From the NCBI GenBank assembly GCA_947442905.1, contig CANEWV010000054.1:1-8400 (forward strand): DNA of 8,400 bases, given 5' to 3'. Below the pieces are notes generated by a model. It was given only the letters and a program-made list of their open reading frames with translations, had not been told where the DNA came from and made no database searches. Made by a program: the position numbers and the translations under genes. Source of the DNA: Chitinophagaceae bacterium (GTDB lineage Bacteria > Bacteroidota > Bacteroidia > Chitinophagales > Chitinophagaceae). This document shows, in pieces, positions 7,126 to 8,400 of this stretch (its first letter is position 1; every line of letters begins with the position of its first letter).

Positions 7126-7450
7126 TATAACTGTTTTTCAACAACCATTGTAATACTTTGTCGCGCTGATCGCCTTGCACAATCATTTCAGCGTCTTTTA
7201 CAGACCCACCCGTTCCACAAAAATTTTTAAGTTGTTTGCCTAGTTTTTCTGCGTCTTCGTTGGTGCCAATAAATCCTGTAATGAGCGTAACAGCCTTGCC
7301 CGCTCTATGTTTGGTGTCTAGTCTTATACGAAGTGGTTGCTTTGCTGGCGGCAGGGTTTCAAGTATTTCGTCTGGCTCCGGCTCAAAGCTAAAATTTGGA
7401 TCGGTACTATAAATGAACCCTCTTGCGTCTGATTTATTTTTTTTACTCAT
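7106..7450 (-). CDS. yciH: YciH/SUI1 (eIF1-like) translation factor
   Basis: The 114-residue protein belongs to the SUI1/eIF1 family; the bacterial member YciH is thought to influence start-codon or initiator-tRNA selection on the small ribosomal subunit, though its physiological role is not settled. A flexible N-terminal part (1-40) contains GFIYSTDPN (11-19), which resembles the VYSTE segment of E. coli YciH. The SUI1 domain covers about 41-114, with basic residues around K47-R49, VTLITGF (54-60), CGTGGSVK (78-85) and the QGDQRD segment (92-97), all family hallmarks. Length matches E. coli YciH (108). The start ATG (7450) has no Shine-Dalgarno. It lies 17 bp downstream of the DUF4783-like gene, probably on one transcript, and its last codons include a poly-A stretch that lies in the hairpin shared with the dnaX end. 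Confidence 0.93.
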   Translation of the reverse strand: MSKKNKSDARGFIYSTDPNFSFEPEPDEILETLPPAKQPLRIRLDTKHRAGKAVTLITGFIGTNEDAEKLGKQLKNFCGTGGSVKDAEMIVQGDQRDKVLQWLLKNSYTATKKI

Positions 7451-7467
7451 GAAAATAAAAGCAGTAA

Positions 7468-7863
7468 TTAATTAACACGAAGGGTTACAATATGATAAGG
7501 CGCTGCATTTTTTTTCATGAGCATCAGCGTAATGTTGTAATTTTTTGCGGCACCTGAAATTTTACCCGTCAAATACATGGTATTGCCAATTTCTCTTTGG
7601 GCGGTACGTTCAAAACCCTTGATCTTATGTTCGGCATAAAATGCAGCAAGCTTTTCGGCAGCTTTTTCAGTTGCAACAATTTTATCTTCAGGAGCAGTCA
7701 AAAATTTAATGTCTACGACCACTGCAAAATGTTTTGCGATGTCTATCGGATTCCCAGATTTTAAAGCGCCAACAACCATATCTGCATCTCCCTGAAAAGG
7801 CCCTTCAAACGCTGTGGTTAACAGCATTAGTGGGAACAAAAGGCCTAATAGATACTTTTTCAT
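7468..7863 (-). CDS. Secreted DUF4783-like protein, unknown function
   Basis: This is a 131-residue exported protein. Residues 1-18 form a signal peptide: MKKY, then a hydrophobic stretch LLGLLFPLMLL, then TTA, with cleavage likely after A18. There is no Cys, so it is not a lipoprotein. The mature part starts a helix (about 26-48, VGALKSGNPIDIAKHF), followed by alternating strands ending PYHIVTLRVN, consistent with the small NTF2-like cone fold of the Bacteroidota DUF4783 family, which usually has a helix with a K-x-G-N/D motif, as seen here at K35-N38. The family has no known biochemical function. No catalytic residue set is evident. The gene is first in a two-gene minus-strand unit with yciH 17 bp downstream, and diverges from gpmI across a 111-bp spacer. 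Family assignment is from recalled pattern, not a search. Confidence 0.78.
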   Translation of the reverse strand: MKKYLLGLLFPLMLLTTAFEGPFQGDADMVVGALKSGNPIDIAKHFAVVVDIKFLTAPEDKIVATEKAAEKLAAFYAEHKIKGFERTAQREIGNTMYLTGKISGAAKNYNITLMLMKKNAAPYHIVTLRVN

Positions 7864-7886
7864 GGTCTGGTTTTAATTGACTCACC

Positions 7887-7894
7887 CAAAAATA
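7887..7894 (-). promoter_or_regulatory. Candidate -7 box for the DUF4783-yciH unit
   Basis: Read on the minus strand, 7894-7887 is TATTTTTG, an exact match to TAnnTTTG. It lies 23 nt before the start codon at 7863 and would give a leader of roughly 18 nt. A second TATTTTTG lies at 7955-7948 on the same strand. Neither has a clear TTTG at the -33 distance. In AT-rich DNA such matches occur by chance, so only the position in a divergent spacer supports them. Confidence 0.35.
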
Positions 7895-7940
7895 ACTAAG
7901 ATGCAGCAATTAATGCGACTAAACCCTTTAAAATTGACGT

Positions 7941-7970
7941 TTTGCCTCAAAAATAAAGGTTGTAAATTTG
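7941..7970 (+). promoter_or_regulatory. Bacteroidota-type promoter of gpmI
   Basis: TTTG at 7941-7944 and TAAATTTG at 7963-7970 match the -33 (TTTG) and -7 (TAnnTTTG) elements used by the primary sigma factor in Bacteroidota, separated by 18 nt where about 19 is typical. This is the best promoter in the window. The expected transcription start, about 5-6 nt after the -7 box, falls at 7975-7976, on the gpmI start codon itself. It lies in the spacer between divergent genes, where a promoter is required. Confidence 0.65.
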
Positions 7971-7974
7971 TAGT

Positions 7975-8400
7975 ATGAAACGCAAAGTAATACTCGTCAT
8001 TATGGACGGTTGGGGATTGGGCAAACAAAAAATGTCTGATGCCATTCAACAATCAAAAACGCCATTTGTAAATAGCCTCTATACAAAATACGCAAACAGT
8101 ACACTTGTTACTTGTGGCGAAGACGTAGGCCTACCAGAAGGTCAAATGGGTAATTCAGAAGTGGGGCACTTAAATATTGGTGCCGGCCGTATCGTATATC
8201 AAGAGTTGCAACGCATCAATGTTGCGATTAAAACGGGCGAACTTGCAAGCAACCCCACCTTCTTAGAAGCAGTAGCTTACGCGAAAACAAATAACAAACC
8301 CCTGCACTTAATGGGACTTGTTAGTAACGGTGGCGTGCATGCACATATCAATCACCTAACCGCTATTTGCGATTATTGCAAAGCAAATGGACTTACCCAG
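7975..8400 (+). CDS. gpmI: 2,3-bisphosphoglycerate-independent phosphoglycerate mutase, 5' part
   Basis: GpmI interconverts 3- and 2-phosphoglycerate in glycolysis and gluconeogenesis, using two Mn2+ ions and a phosphoserine intermediate, in the cytoplasm. The window holds the first 142 codons of a protein usually about 510 residues long, and the frame is open to the window end. The alkaline-phosphatase-like half begins with MDGWG (10-14), whose D11 is a metal ligand. GNSEVGHLNIGAGR (59-72) contains the catalytic serine S61, and SNGGVHAH (117-124) contains the substrate-binding H122. The ATG at 7975 fits homologues, which start a few residues before the VILxIxDGWG strand. The gene diverges from the DUF4783-like gene and has its own promoter, apparently with almost no leader. 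It is cut by the window, not broken. Confidence 0.97.
   Translation, partial: MKRKVILVIMDGWGLGKQKMSDAIQQSKTPFVNSLYTKYANSTLVTCGEDVGLPEGQMGNSEVGHLNIGAGRIVYQELQRINVAIKTGELASNPTFLEAVAYAKTNNKPLHLMGLVSNGGVHAHINHLTAICDYCKANGLTQ

Noticed and set aside
7925..7959. CCTTTA/TAAAGG inverted repeat around the gpmI -33 element
   Set aside because: Six-bp AT-rich arms 23 nt apart in AT-rich DNA; position is suggestive but the match is easily chance.
1..8400. Mobile element, CRISPR, toxin-antitoxin, defence or biosynthetic system
   Set aside because: No transposase, integrase, direct-repeat array, terminal repeats or such genes; every long frame is a housekeeping gene or a known Bacteroidota conserved family.

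Overview
The window carries ordinary chromosomal housekeeping genes from a member of the Bacteroidota. I base this on three things. None of the eight start codons has a clear Shine-Dalgarno sequence. The spacer before gpmI holds a Bacteroidota-type promoter (TTTG, 18 nt, TAAATTTG). Two genes belong to families I know mainly from this phylum: a DUF4783-like secreted protein and a 390-residue GNAT-like protein. The base composition is AT-rich. The style of DnaB, DnaX and the GNAT-like protein suggests the Chitinophagales/Sphingobacteriales side, but the order is not certain.

Layout. From 136 to 7093 five genes run on the + strand with short gaps: dnaB (replicative helicase), rsmE (16S rRNA U1498 methyltransferase), a YcbB-like L,D-transpeptidase, the GNAT-like protein of unknown function (true start 4057), and dnaX (clamp-loader tau subunit, true start 5306). 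Two small genes on the minus strand meet dnaX tail to tail: a YciH/SUI1 translation factor (7450 to 7106) and, upstream of it, a DUF4783-like exported protein (7863 to 7468). A 111-bp divergent spacer follows. Then gpmI (cofactor-independent phosphoglycerate mutase) starts at 7975 and runs off the end, with 142 codons present.

How the genes work together. The + strand block mixes replication (DnaB, DnaX), ribosome modification (RsmE) and cell-wall cross-linking (L,D-transpeptidase), which fits a growth-linked cluster rather than one pathway. There is no mobile element, CRISPR array, tRNA or rRNA in the window, and no sign of a defence or secondary-metabolite system. I see no large new system here. 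The observations most worth checking are a ten-A run in dnaX exactly at the end of the clamp-loader core, where slippage in either direction gives a gamma-like short product; an SSB-like acidic tail ending in Pro-Phe on DnaB; a promoter that would make gpmI mRNA nearly leaderless; and the uncharacterised GNAT-like family with an altered acetyl-CoA motif.
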